Positions 43,560 through 52,638 are shown, counted from the first letter of the stretch. The stretch is 64,000 nt of DNA from Chondromyces crocatus (GCF_001189295.1 NZ_CP012159.1:8416501-8480500), one strand, 5' to 3'. Numbers and translations are program-made. Notes: generated by a model from the letters alone, not told the origin.

Positions 43560-44288
43560 CTAGTCCTCATCGATACCGAGTTCCAGGGCTTCTTCCCGGA
43601 GCTCTCCCAGCCTCGACCGGGTCATGTTGATCCGCGTGCGGAGCCAGACGAGCACGATCGCGAGCAGCGTGAAGGACAGGAAGCCGAGCGCGAGGCCGAG
43701 CTTCATGTCGGGGTGCTGAAGGCCACCGCCGCCCGAGGTGATGACCTTCGGATGGTTACCGCCCCACTTCTGCACCGAGTAGTGAATGATCGGCAGGTTC
43801 GCGGCGCCGAGCACACCGAGCGCGGCGGCGAACTTGCGCTCCGCGTCACCATCCCCCGTGAAGGCACGGAGGAGCACGTAGGCGACGTACACGAGCACGC
43901 TCAACATCGAGGTGGTGAGGCGTGGATCCCAGGTCCAGTACACGCCCCAGGCCTTGGCAGCCCAGAGCGGCCCGGAGATGAGCACCATCAGCCCCATCGC
44001 CACCGCGACGTCGGCCCCTGCCCGCGCAAGCGCGTCCCAGCCTCGGGTACCGCGGGCGAGGTAACCTGCGGAACCGATGAAGCAGGCCGTCGCGCCGAGG
44101 TACATCCCGTACGCCGAAGGCACGTGGAAGTAGAAGATCTTCTGGACGATCCCCATCGACGCTTCCGTGGGGACCACATAAGCGACGAAATGCAGCGTCC
44201 CCACGAGCGCGATCGCCGCCGCCCCGAGGAGCACCAGGAAGCCGTAGAAGCCGCGTCCCATGCCGCCACGACGGTAGTGCCAAGCCAT
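43560..44288 (-). CDS. ccmC: Cytochrome c maturation haem protein CcmC
   Basis: The protein has 242 residues and about six TM helices. The tryptophan-rich haem-binding segment is present: GPLWAAKAWGVYWTWDPRLTT (its core WGVYWTWDPRLT), flanked by conserved His in FYFHVPSAYGMY and IHYSVQKW. CcmC loads haem onto CcmE in system I cytochrome c maturation. ATG 44288 (MAWHYRRGG) was chosen; the frame is open to 44399. ccmD and a 47-aa gene follow in one tight unit. The other ccm genes are not in this window. Confidence 0.9.
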   Translation of the reverse strand: MAWHYRRGGMGRGFYGFLVLLGAAAIALVGTLHFVAYVVPTEASMGIVQKIFYFHVPSAYGMYLGATACFIGSAGYLARGTRGWDALARAGADVAVAMGLMVLISGPLWAAKAWGVYWTWDPRLTTSMLSVLVYVAYVLLRAFTGDGDAERKFAAALGVLGAANLPIIHYSVQKWGGNHPKVITSGGGGLQHPDMKLGLALGFLSFTLLAIVLVWLRTRINMTRSRLGELREEALELGIDED

Positions 44289-44437
44289 CCCGCGTTCAAG
44301 CCAGGCCTTGTTGCCTCTTCCGGCAAGGGCGCGGCTGCCGCTAGACTCCAGGCCGCTCGACCCGGATCGGACCTCGCGGATGCGGCTCGGAAGGCCCACC
44401 CTCCGCTCCCCGTGTCAGCGGCGCGCCTTCTTCACCC

Positions 44438-46153
44438 ATGCTCAAGCCCCCGCAGGAGACCGCGACCCCCGGGCACCCACCCGGCACCGTGATCGACGGC
44501 CGATACCGGGTGATCCGGTACATCGGTCAGGGCGGGGCGGGCCTGGTCCACGAGGTCGAACACCTCCTCACGGGCCGGCGTCTGGCCATGAAGACGCTGC
44601 ACGAGGAGGCCGGCTACGGTCGCCTGGAGCAGGAGGCGAAGGCGACCAGCGCCATGAAAAACACCCACGCGGTGAAGATCACCGACATGGGGAGCGGCAA
44701 GGGGGGTGCCGGGGCGTACCTGGTGATGGAGCTGCTGGATGGTCAGAGCCTGCGCGAGCGCCTCGACTACCAGAAGCGGCTCCCGATCGAGCTCACGATC
44801 AACCTGGCGCTGCAAGTGTGCGAGTGCCTGGCCGAGGCGCACGCGCTCGGGATCATCCACCGCGATCTGAAGCCGGACAACATCTTCCTGTCGCCGAGTC
44901 CATTGCCCGGGCAGCACGACGTGAAGGTGCTGGATTTCGGGGTGGTGAAGATCTCCGGAGAAGGGCCGATCCCGCATGCGTCGCTGACGCGCACCGGGTC
45001 GACCGTCGGCACGCCCTATTACATGAGCCTGGAGCAGCTCCGGAACTCGTCGGCGGTGGACGCGCGCGCCGACATCTACTCGCTGGGGGTGCTGCTCTAC
45101 GAGTGCCTCACGGGACGGACGCCCTTCGAGCAGGCCGAGACGTTCGGTGATCTCATCTATGCGCTCTGCTCGGGGCCCCCCAAGCCCGTGGCGCACCTGC
45201 GCCCGGACACGCCGGCCGAGCTCGGGGACGTGGTGATGAGGGCGCTCTCGGTCGAGCGCGAGGACCGACAGGCGAGCATGACCGAGATCGCCAAGGTGCT
45301 GGCGCCGCTCGGCAACCCGGCGTTCGGTCTGTGGCTGCGCACGGAGGCAACGGATGCGGGCCGCGCAGGCCAGGGGGGCGCGCCAGGGGTGTCCCGGAGG
45401 ATGCTGCCCGCAGCGGGGACGCCCGCTCGACCGCAGGTCGAGGTGCAGACGCCGGCCACGCCCGACGAACCCGAGTGGGACACCACCACCACGACGCTGA
45501 AGCCCGATCCCAGGGCCATCCTCGCAGAGCTGAAGGGCGACGCCACCACCACGACGCTGAAGCCCGATCCCAGGGCCCTCCTCGTGGATCCGGAGAGCGA
45601 GGGGATCCAGGTGGTCATGACCACCTACCACGGGAGCGAGGTCGTCGATCGCGACACCCCCACGCGCGCGCTGCCCACCCCCATCCGGGCCCCCGAACTC
45701 GAGCGGCCCGCCCCGATGTATCGAGGGAACCACGCGGCCCCTTATGCGCCACCGCCGCCGCCACCGATGCGACCGGGCCCGCAGCCCAGCAACATGGATG
45801 GTCAGGCGACGTTGCTGCTCGCTCCACTCGTGGAGCAGACGGCGCCTTACGGGGCAGTCGCTCCCATCGTCCCCGCCTCACCCGTCGCGCCGGACGAGAT
45901 GCAGACGGCGCGGCTCGAACAGCCCGTCTTCCACTCGACGCCCGACATCGACGAGCTCAGCTTCAAGCCAGCGTGGAAGCGCGCGCTGGATGGTGCGGTC
46001 TCGAGGATCGGTGCGGCGGTGACGGGGTTCACGCAGACCGCGAAGACGCGGTTCTTCGAGGCCAGCCCCGGTGAGCAGCTCGCGCTCGCGGTGGGAGGTG
46101 CGAGCCTGTTCGCCGCGCTGCTCGTGCTGCTGCTGTACCTGGTGTTCAGCTGA
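44438..46153 (+). CDS. Hanks-type Ser/Thr protein kinase with C-terminal TM
   Basis: The protein has 571 residues. The kinase domain (about 22-285) has the G-loop IGQGGAGLVHEV, Lys in LAMK (52), HRDLKPDN (141-148), DFG (166-168) and GTPYYMSLEQ, in which the usual Pro of SPEQ is Leu. A long Pro/Thr-rich region follows with a duplicated Thr motif (TTTTLKPDPRA). A single TM lies at the very end (LALAVGGASLFAALLVLLLYLVF), leaving almost nothing outside. It phosphorylates Ser/Thr proteins and is a plausible partner for the PP2C and FHA proteins elsewhere in the window. It is divergent from ccmC. Confidence 0.94.
   Translation: MLKPPQETATPGHPPGTVIDGRYRVIRYIGQGGAGLVHEVEHLLTGRRLAMKTLHEEAGYGRLEQEAKATSAMKNTHAVKITDMGSGKGGAGAYLVMELLDGQSLRERLDYQKRLPIELTINLALQVCECLAEAHALGIIHRDLKPDNIFLSPSPLPGQHDVKVLDFGVVKISGEGPIPHASLTRTGSTVGTPYYMSLEQLRNSSAVDARADIYSLGVLLYECLTGRTPFEQAETFGDLIYALCSGPPKPVAHLRPDTPAELGDVVMRALSVEREDRQASMTEIAKVLAPLGNPAFGLWLRTEATDAGRAGQGGAPGVSRRMLPAAGTPARPQVEVQTPATPDEPEWDTTTTTLKPDPRAILAELKGDATTTTLKPDPRALLVDPESEGIQVVMTTYHGSEVVDRDTPTRALPTPIRAPELERPAPMYRGNHAAPYAPPPPPPMRPGPQPSNMDGQATLLLAPLVEQTAPYGAVAPIVPASPVAPDEMQTARLEQPVFHSTPDIDELSFKPAWKRALDGAVSRIGAAVTGFTQTAKTRFFEASPGEQLALAVGGASLFAALLVLLLYLVFS
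45483..45577 (+). repeat. 35-bp perfect direct repeat inside the kinase gene, 60-nt period
   Basis: 45483-45517 and 45543-45577 are identical. In frame they encode two copies of TTTTLKPDPRA spaced 20 residues apart in the disordered linker. Runs of Thr suggest autophosphorylation sites read by FHA domains; this is inference. Confidence 0.8.
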
Positions 46154-46210
46154 CGGGTGCGCGAGGAGCGCCTGAAAGCGCGCTCGTGACACGAGGAGGT
46201 GTGGAGTGCG

Positions 46211-47626
46211 TCAGGTGCCGTCGGGCGCGATGGCGTCCCAGCCCGTCGCCCGTGCGAGCCGCGACATGGCGAGATCCAGCTCCATGGTGGCGTTGAGCTG
46301 GTTGTAGCGGTTCTGCGCGTAAGATTTTGCCGGATCGACGAGATCCTTGTCCGCCGACGTGCCGACGTCGATGCCTTGCTGGACCATGACCATCCAGCGC
46401 CGGGCGTAGCGGGTGGCCTTGCCGTAGGCTTCGAGCCGCTTCTGCGCTTCGACGACCTCGGCGTAGGCGATCTCGACTTCGCTCGCGACGCCGCCGAGGG
46501 CGAAACGCTGCTGGGCCGTCATCTCTTCGAGCTGGGCCTCCGCGAAGCGAATGCGCGCCGACTGAGGCAGGAAGTCGAGCTTCCATTGCAAGCCGATGGC
46601 TGCCCCGTACGAGAAGTAGTTCCCGGGATCGCTGACGAACGGGTTGATCTGGTTGGCGACCTCGGGCGCGGTGCTCATGCCGAAGTGGAGGATGAGTCCA
46701 ACGTCCGGAAAGAGCTGCGAGCGCGCCAGATGCACCTGGGCGGTCCGCGCGGTGATGCCGGCACGCACCTGCATCAGCTCGGGTCGGTACAGGCGAGCAG
46801 CCGAGAGATACCTGGAGAGGTGCCCGAGCCGGTGCTTGGGCGGTGCGATGGGCGCGTCCGGGATGTCGAGGTCGGTGACGCCCGTGTAGAAGCGGAGCCC
46901 GGCGAGCGCCATGGTGATGAACTTCTCCGCTTCGGCCTGGCGCACGTCGATCTCGGCGGAGAAGGTCTGGAGCTTGAGGAGGTCGATGGGATCGGCGTCC
47001 TCGTCGTCCACCGCCTCCTGGAGCTTCTCCGTGGCCTTCCGGAGCGCGCCGCGCACCTCGGTCAGGAGGAGCCGCCCGTCACGAGCGAGCTGCAGACCGA
47101 AGTAGGCTTTGCGGACGTCGAGGCGCACCACGTCGCGCTCCTTCTCGACGTTCGCGGCGTTGACCTTGACGTTCGCCTCCGCGGCGTTCCACAGGTTGGT
47201 GATCTTCCCGAAGGTCCAGAGGGGGACCAGGCCGTCGATCCCGAAGCGCCAGGCGACGCCGAGGCTGCTGGTCAGCGCGACGTCGGTGTTCGGGCTGAAG
47301 ACGTTGTTTCCGCGGACCGTGGGCGCAAGCGCGACACCACCAGCCACACGCCACTGGGAGAAGGGGGCGTAGTGGGCCTCGTCGAGCTGGGCGCGCACCT
47401 GCTCGAGGCGAGCGCGCGCCATCAGGACGTTCGGATGGTTGCGTTCGGCGAGCTCGAGGCAGCGCGACAGGCTGAAGCCCTTACCCGAGGCGCGCAGGGT
47501 AGGGGCCGAGGCAGGCTGCGCAGCGTCGCTGGCGTCTTCGTCCGCGGAAGCCACGGAGGCCAGCGGTCCCAGGGTCGCCAGGGCAAGCGCGACGAGAACG
47601 CGAATGCACCCAAAGCGTCGGCCCAT
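46211..47626 (-). CDS. TolC-like outer membrane efflux protein
   Basis: The protein has about 471 residues with a signal peptide (IRVLVALALATLGPLASVASA). Two OEP repeats of long helices and strands are seen: LSRCLELAERNHPNVLMARARLEQVRAQLDEA in the first half, and ARLYRPELMQVRAGITARTAQVHLARSQLFPDV in the second. An extra helical hairpin (FSAEIDVRQAEAEKF) precedes the second half. Such proteins form outer membrane exit ducts for efflux pumps or type I secretion. No pump genes are adjacent. ATG 47626 is chosen since the signal peptide follows it; upstream in-frame sequence to 47866 is low-complexity. Confidence 0.85.
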   Translation of the reverse strand: MGRRFGCIRVLVALALATLGPLASVASADEDASDAAQPASAPTLRASGKGFSLSRCLELAERNHPNVLMARARLEQVRAQLDEAHYAPFSQWRVAGGVALAPTVRGNNVFSPNTDVALTSSLGVAWRFGIDGLVPLWTFGKITNLWNAAEANVKVNAANVEKERDVVRLDVRKAYFGLQLARDGRLLLTEVRGALRKATEKLQEAVDDEDADPIDLLKLQTFSAEIDVRQAEAEKFITMALAGLRFYTGVTDLDIPDAPIAPPKHRLGHLSRYLSAARLYRPELMQVRAGITARTAQVHLARSQLFPDVGLILHFGMSTAPEVANQINPFVSDPGNYFSYGAAIGLQWKLDFLPQSARIRFAEAQLEEMTAQQRFALGGVASEVEIAYAEVVEAQKRLEAYGKATRYARRWMVMVQQGIDVGTSADKDLVDPAKSYAQNRYNQLNATMELDLAMSRLARATGWDAIAPDGT

Positions 47627-47800
47627 GAGGTGGGCGACGCTAGCACAAGGACTGCTCCCGGCGTACGCGGCAGGCAGGGTTGGTGCGGTGGTCTTTTCTG
47701 GTCGAGGCGCTGGGCAGACGGGCGGTGGCGTGGGCGGTGTGAAGGGCGGGTGGACGCGGCAGGCGGAGGGGGACAAGCAGACAGCCACGGCGAAGCGGCG

Positions 47801-47880
47801 GGTCACGCCCTGGAGAGAAGGTCTCTCCCTGGGGGCGAAGGGTCGCTCCCTGGAGCGAAGGGTCACTCCCTGGAGGGCAT
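47801..47880. repeat. 20-bp tandem repeat, four units
   Basis: Four contiguous units begin at 47801, 47821, 47841 and 47861, with consensus GGTCNCTCCCTGGAGCGAAG and an exact 20-bp period. The last unit contains the stop codon and final residues (MPSRE) of the regulator gene at 47863-49482; the others extend towards the outer membrane factor gene. Confidence 0.85.
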
Positions 47881-49482
47881 GCGTGCGCCGAGCGCCCCAT
47901 TCGTCACCCCGCCCTCGTCCTCATCGTCTCCAGCGAGCCCATCTCCAGCCAGCTCGTCGTCCCCAGCCAAGGCTGGCAGGCTCTCCGCAGAGGTTCTGCT
48001 GCCCTCGCTCGGTAGCCCCTCGCCGCCCCCTTGCCCTTCGCGCGCTCGCCCCTCGACCAGCGCGTCGTCCTTGCGCTCCACACGCTTCTTGAGCCTGCGG
48101 AAGTTCGCTCGGTCCATGCCCGCCTGGCGGGCGGCCTCGCTGACGTTGCCGCCCGTGCGCTCCAGCAGGGTCGCCACGTAGTCTTGCTCGAAGGCGTCGA
48201 TGGACCGCTCGCGCGCCTCCACATAGGGAAGCTCGGCGAGCTCGCGAGACGCCGCGCTACCGTGTCGGCGCTCGGGGCCGGCGATGCTCGAGGGGAGGTC
48301 GCCCGGTGTGATCGCCTCGCCGCGAGCCATCAGCGTCGCGTGCTCCACGGCGTGCTCCAGCTCCTGGACGTTGCCAGGCCACGGGTACTCTCGCAGGAGC
48401 CGCATCGCTTCGGCGCTGATGCGCCGCACGTCCCGCCCCTCGCGCTGCCCGTGGCGACGAAGAAAATGGTGTGCGAGCAGCGGGATGTCCTCCCGCCTCC
48501 TCCGCAAAGACGGAATGTGGAGCGAGACGACGCCCAGGCGGTAGGCGAGATCCTCTCGCAGAAGGCCGCGCACCACGCGCTCACGGAGATCGACGGTCGT
48601 CGAGGCGAGGAGCCGGGCACGGAAGCGTCGACCCTGTGCCGAGGGGGCCGCCTCGATTTCGCCACGCTCGAGCGCGCCGAGCAGCCGCACCTGGGCGTGC
48701 AGCGGGAGAGCCTCCACCTCCGAGAGCAACAGCGTCCCCTCCCCTGCGGTCGCGAGGGCTCCTGGTGTGTGGGCTCCGCCGAACAGCTCTTCCTCGATCT
48801 GAGCTTGCGGAAGCGAGGCGAGGCTGAGCGCGATGAAGGGCCGATCCGCTCGCGGCGAGCGTCGGTGCATCGCCCGCGCCAGCAGCTCTTTGCCGACGCC
48901 GCGCTCGCCGGTGATGAGGATGGGCGTGCTGGAGCCTACCAGCCCCATCGCCTTCCGGATGAGCTCCTGAACGCGCGACGAGGCGCCGAGCAGATCGGTG
49001 TTCGACGAGAGATCGCCATCACGACGCTCCATGGCGCGCAAGCGCGCGATCAGCCGGCGACGCTCCACGGCGCGCTCCACGGCAAGCGTGACGGCGTCTT
49101 CCAGGTCGGCCAGCTTCATGACGAGCGCGAAGGCGCCGCCGGTCACGGCGCCTCGGGGAGCGCCGGATTGATCGGGGTCGGCCATCGCCACCACCTCGAC
49201 CTCCGGGTGCTCGACGCGCAACCGCGCCAGGAGATCGGCGCCTCCCAGCCCGGGCGGCGGCTCGGAACGACGCGGCAGCGGAGCCGCCGGGGGAGGCAGG
49301 GCCGGGAGGCCCAGATCGAGCAGCACCACGTCGACCCGGGTGGTGGCCAGCAAGCCGAGCGCCGACGCCCCATCCTCGGCCGTGAGCACATCGAAGCCGC
49401 GGAGCAGCACGCGGGCGAGGCTGCGGCGGAGGAGAGGTTCGTCGTCGACGACGAGGACACGCGCGCGAGGAGGAGGACTCAC
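47863..49482 (-). CDS. Degenerate NtrC-family response regulator (no GAFTGA, altered Walker B)
   Basis: The protein has 539 residues. The receiver has DD13-14, Asp56 in LLDLGLP and Lys123, but an insert of about 20 residues follows Asp56 (61-80). The AAA+ domain keeps Walker A GERGVGKE (192-199) and PWPGNVQELE. The sigma-54 loop that should read GAFTGA is GGAHTPGALATA, and Walker B reads LLLSEVE with Ser for Asp. A Fis-type HTH (SEAARQAGMDRANFRRLKKRV) is followed by an acidic tail encoded partly by a tandem repeat. It probably does not activate sigma-54 polymerase and may control sigma-70 promoters, as TyrR-like proteins do. Confidence 0.88.
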   Translation of the reverse strand: MSPPPRARVLVVDDEPLLRRSLARVLLRGFDVLTAEDGASALGLLATTRVDVVLLDLGLPALPPPAAPLPRRSEPPPGLGGADLLARLRVEHPEVEVVAMADPDQSGAPRGAVTGGAFALVMKLADLEDAVTLAVERAVERRRLIARLRAMERRDGDLSSNTDLLGASSRVQELIRKAMGLVGSSTPILITGERGVGKELLARAMHRRSPRADRPFIALSLASLPQAQIEEELFGGAHTPGALATAGEGTLLLSEVEALPLHAQVRLLGALERGEIEAAPSAQGRRFRARLLASTTVDLRERVVRGLLREDLAYRLGVVSLHIPSLRRRREDIPLLAHHFLRRHGQREGRDVRRISAEAMRLLREYPWPGNVQELEHAVEHATLMARGEAITPGDLPSSIAGPERRHGSAASRELAELPYVEARERSIDAFEQDYVATLLERTGGNVSEAARQAGMDRANFRRLKKRVERKDDALVEGRAREGQGGGEGLPSEGSRTSAESLPALAGDDELAGDGLAGDDEDEGGVTNGALGARMPSRE

Positions 49483-49549
49483 GAGGAATGGCTCACGGGC
49501 AAGCGGAGGATTGGCTCACGGGCAAGCGATCGAACGATCGGTCGGCGCC

Positions 49550-50728
49550 TCAGGTCGCCTTGCGGCCTGGAAAAACGGGCCAGGGCTCCCCACGCCGGGT
49601 CGAGGGGGGTGGACCGCCGTCGTCGTCCATCACCAGCCGAGGATCATACGCGCGCCGGAGCGCCCCCGTGCTCGATGGTGGCGGCATCGTGGTGCTGGCC
49701 CAGGCGCCAGACTGCTGGAAGACACAGAGCCGGTTGCCCCCATCGCGCTTGGCCTCGTTGAGCGCCGACTCGACGGCCCGCAGCAGCGCGTCCTTGGTTC
49801 TCACCTCGCGCGAGGGATAGAGCGCCACGCCGATCGACACCGAGAAGCGGTGGAACTGACCCTCGTACTCGAGCACGCGCTCGCTCACCTCGCGCCAGAT
49901 GCGCTCGGCCACGATCACCGCGCCAGCGAAGTGAGTACTCGGGAGGACCACGAGGAACTCGTCGCCCCCGTAACGCGCAACCACGTCCACCTCGCGCACC
50001 GAGCGCTTGATCCCATCGGCCACCCGCAGGATCGCCGTATCGCCGAGCCCGCGCCCACCGACCTCGTTGAGCGCGTGGAGCTGGTCGATGTCGGCCACGA
50101 TGCACGCGAACGGATCGTGGTAGCGCTCCGCGCGCTTGAACTCGTCGGTGAGGCGAGTGTGGAGGTAACGGTAGTTGTAGAGCCCGGTCCGCTCATCGTG
50201 AGAGCTGAGCCGCTCGAGGTGCGCGCGCTGCGCCGCGACCTGATCGTGGAGCGACTTGATGCGCAGCATCGCGTTGACCCGGGCGAGCAGCTCGTGTTCC
50301 TCGAAGGGCTTGCACACGTACTCGTCGGCGCCGACCTTCAGCCCCTCGATGCGGCTGTGGGTGTCGGTCTTGACCGTGATCAACACGACCGGGATGAAGT
50401 TCTCCGGGCCCAGGTTCTTGAGCAATCTGCACGCCTCCAGCCCCGAGAGCCGGGGCATGGCGACGTCGAGCATGACCAGGTCCACCCCGCCCCGCGCGAC
50501 CCGCTCCACCGCCTCCTGCCCATCCTCGACCGCTTCGACGAGGTAACCGGCGCGCCGAAGGAACTCGGAGAGCATGTCGCGAGCGACCCGATCATCGTCG
50601 GCCACCACGATCCGCGGCGGGCGGGGGGCCTCCTGCTGCACCGTCCAGCCAGACACGGGCGACCCCTTGCTGGAATCGGTGCCCCCGAACGGTCCGCGGG
50701 TGCTGTCGCTGGGCGTCACAGACAGCAT
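49550..50728 (-). CDS. Response-regulator diguanylate cyclase (REC-GGDEF)
   Basis: The protein has about 392 residues. The REC domain has VVADDD, phospho-acceptor Asp88 in LVMLDVAMP and Lys140. The GGDEF domain has the intact active site RYGGDEF (252-258), with a product-inhibition I-site RxxD (REVD, 245-248) exactly five residues before it. It should make cyclic di-GMP when phosphorylated. A Pro-rich tail follows. The Shine-Dalgarno AAGGGAGG directly abuts ATG 50728; a GTG 9 nt further in (50719) has better spacing and may be the true start. It lies 67 nt before the degenerate regulator gene on the same strand. Confidence 0.9.
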   Translation of the reverse strand: MLSVTPSDSTRGPFGGTDSSKGSPVSGWTVQQEAPRPPRIVVADDDRVARDMLSEFLRRAGYLVEAVEDGQEAVERVARGGVDLVMLDVAMPRLSGLEACRLLKNLGPENFIPVVLITVKTDTHSRIEGLKVGADEYVCKPFEEHELLARVNAMLRIKSLHDQVAAQRAHLERLSSHDERTGLYNYRYLHTRLTDEFKRAERYHDPFACIVADIDQLHALNEVGGRGLGDTAILRVADGIKRSVREVDVVARYGGDEFLVVLPSTHFAGAVIVAERIWREVSERVLEYEGQFHRFSVSIGVALYPSREVRTKDALLRAVESALNEAKRDGGNRLCVFQQSGAWASTTMPPPSSTGALRRAYDPRLVMDDDGGPPPSTRRGEPWPVFPGRKAT

Positions 50729-50934
50729 CCTCCCTTCTGCCGCCACGTGGCGCAACGGCCTTGAGGGGGCGCTCGGCCTCGTTTTCTCCGTGGTCGCTCG
50801 ACGTCCCGCGGTGAGCGTCCCGGGGCAGAATGCCCTGCCCCGCGGCCCCCCTCCTCGGCTCCTCCCACCATGGGCCTGGCTGCACGTGGCAACCCCTGGA
50901 TTCACGGCGCGCGGGGCAGTGGTAAAGGGCTTCC

Positions 50935-51903
50935 ATGACGCAAGAGCGGTTCCGGAAACTGGCGGCTGCGACGCTCGTGATCACGCTGGGCGTCATCCTC
51001 TGGGGCGCCTTCGTGCGCGCCACCGGCTCGGGGGCCGGCTGCGGGGCTCACTGGCCCATGTGCAACGGCGAGGTGCTCCCACGCGCGCCCGGCACCGCCA
51101 CCCTCATCGAGTTCACTCACCGTCTCACGTCCGGGATCGCTTTCCTCCTGGTCCTCCTGCAGTTCGTGTGGGCACGCCGCGCCTTCCCCTCACGTCACCC
51201 GGCCCGCGCCGGCGCCGCGGCTTCACTGTTCTTCATGATCACCGAGGCCGCCGTCGGCGCCTTGCTGGTGGTGTTCGAGTATGTCGCCGACAACGCCTCC
51301 GCGGGCCGGGCGGTGTGGATGGCGGTGCATCTCATCAACACCTTCCTCCTGCTCGGGGCGATGACCTGCACCTTCTGGTGGGCTCGCGGCGGCGCGCCGG
51401 TGCGCTTCCGGGGCCAGGGCAGCACCGCGGTGATGCTGGTGGCCGCGCTCGTCGCCACCCTGCTCGTCGGGGTGACGGGCGCGATCGCCGCGCTCGGCGA
51501 TACGCTTTTCACGGCGAACAGCCTGGCGGAGGGCATCGCTCAGGACTTCTCCCCCACCGCGCATTTCCTCGTACAGCTTCGCACGCTGCACCCCGTGAAC
51601 GCGGCGCTCACGGCGGCGTACCTGCTCATGCTGCGCTCGGTGATCCCCGCGCGACGTCCCTCCCCCGCCGTGCGACGGCTCGCCAACGCGACCGGCGCGA
51701 TCGTGGTGCTCCAGATCGGCGTCGGCATCGTGAACCTCGTTCTGCTCGCGCCGGTGTCGCTCCAGCTCGTGCATCTCCTGCTCGCCGACGCGCTCTGGAT
51801 GAGCCTCGTCCTCCTGACCGCCGCCGCGCTCGCGTCCCCCGAGACCGCTCAGACGCCGCCCGCTGGCGAGCCCATGGCGGCCTTCGGGCGTGAAGCCGGC
51901 TGA
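50935..51903 (+). CDS. ctaA: Haem A synthase (COX15/CtaA family)
   Basis: The protein has 322 residues and about eight TM helices in two similar halves. The first periplasmic loop has the paired Cys typical of CtaA (GAGCGAHWPMCNG). The four conserved His are visible: EFTHRLTSG, AVHLINTF, LHPVNAAL and LVHLLLAD. It oxidises haem O to haem A for aa3-type cytochrome oxidases. Haem O synthase (ctaB) is not adjacent. The start is at MTQERFRKLAAA. Confidence 0.9.
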   Translation: MTQERFRKLAAATLVITLGVILWGAFVRATGSGAGCGAHWPMCNGEVLPRAPGTATLIEFTHRLTSGIAFLLVLLQFVWARRAFPSRHPARAGAAASLFFMITEAAVGALLVVFEYVADNASAGRAVWMAVHLINTFLLLGAMTCTFWWARGGAPVRFRGQGSTAVMLVAALVATLLVGVTGAIAALGDTLFTANSLAEGIAQDFSPTAHFLVQLRTLHPVNAALTAAYLLMLRSVIPARRPSPAVRRLANATGAIVVLQIGVGIVNLVLLAPVSLQLVHLLLADALWMSLVLLTAAALASPETAQTPPAGEPMAAFGREAG

Positions 51904-51930
51904 GCGCCCCGCGACCGGAAGTCGCCTGCC

Positions 51931-52638
51931 TCAGTACGACTCGTCCTCCACCCCCTTCGAAGCCTTTTTCCCGGCGCGCTGAAGGGTGGGTGGCGCCGGC
52001 GTCACCGGCGGTGCGGGCAGCTTGCCGGGATCGACGGCGGGAAAGTCGACTTGCAACACCATCCCTTGATCGGTCTCCAGCACACGGTGCTGTGCCTCGC
52101 TCGGAACACGCAGCTCGACGACCAGATCCAGATCGGTCCCCTGCGGTGTGAGCAAAACGCGGCCGACCGGCGTCGGGAAGAACGAGGTCACCAGCGGATA
52201 CTGGTTCGTCTGGATCGTATGCGTCCCTTTGAGACGGTAGGTGATCCGCCCCGCCGCCTTGGACTCGACCACATCGACCTTGCGGTTCACCTGCAAGAAG
52301 ACCCGTGAACTCCCTCCCGACAGCATGCGAAAGCCGGGGTAGGTCGCCACCGGCCCGAGCAGGTTGGGGATCACCTTCGTCGTCTTCTTGCGCTTGCCCG
52401 TCGCCCGCATCGGGGAAGGCGGTTGCGTGGAGGCGACGGGCCGGAGCGGGGGCGTGGTGGTCGCGGGCTCCGGCTGGGAAGGCGCTTGCGCAGGCGACGG
52501 CGTGGCCGCCGGAGCGGGCGTGTCACCCGCTGGTTGCGTCGGTTGCGCCGGAGGCGCAGGAGCCGGTGGCGTCTGCGCGAGGGCAGGCGGAGCGAGCAGG
52601 AGCGCCAGGACGACGGGGACCGGCCGAGAACACCACAT
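51931..52638 (-). CDS. Exported AMIN-domain-like protein
   Basis: The protein has 235 residues. The signal peptide (VVLALLLAPPALAQ) is followed by a Pro/Ala/Thr-rich region and then a beta-rich domain (SGGSSRVFLQVNRKVDVVESKAAGRITYRLKG to VVELRVP). It resembles AMIN domains of cell-wall-associated proteins such as PilQ and AmiC. A Lys-rich C-terminus ends it. It may bind peptidoglycan or the envelope; this is inference from fold-like pattern. ATG 52638 starts at MWCSRPVPVV; the longer frame to 52725 overlaps the divergent gene. It converges on ctaA. Confidence 0.65.
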   Translation of the reverse strand: MWCSRPVPVVLALLLAPPALAQTPPAPAPPAQPTQPAGDTPAPAATPSPAQAPSQPEPATTTPPLRPVASTQPPSPMRATGKRKKTTKVIPNLLGPVATYPGFRMLSGGSSRVFLQVNRKVDVVESKAAGRITYRLKGTHTIQTNQYPLVTSFFPTPVGRVLLTPQGTDLDLVVELRVPSEAQHRVLETDQGMVLQVDFPAVDPGKLPAPPVTPAPPTLQRAGKKASKGVEDESY

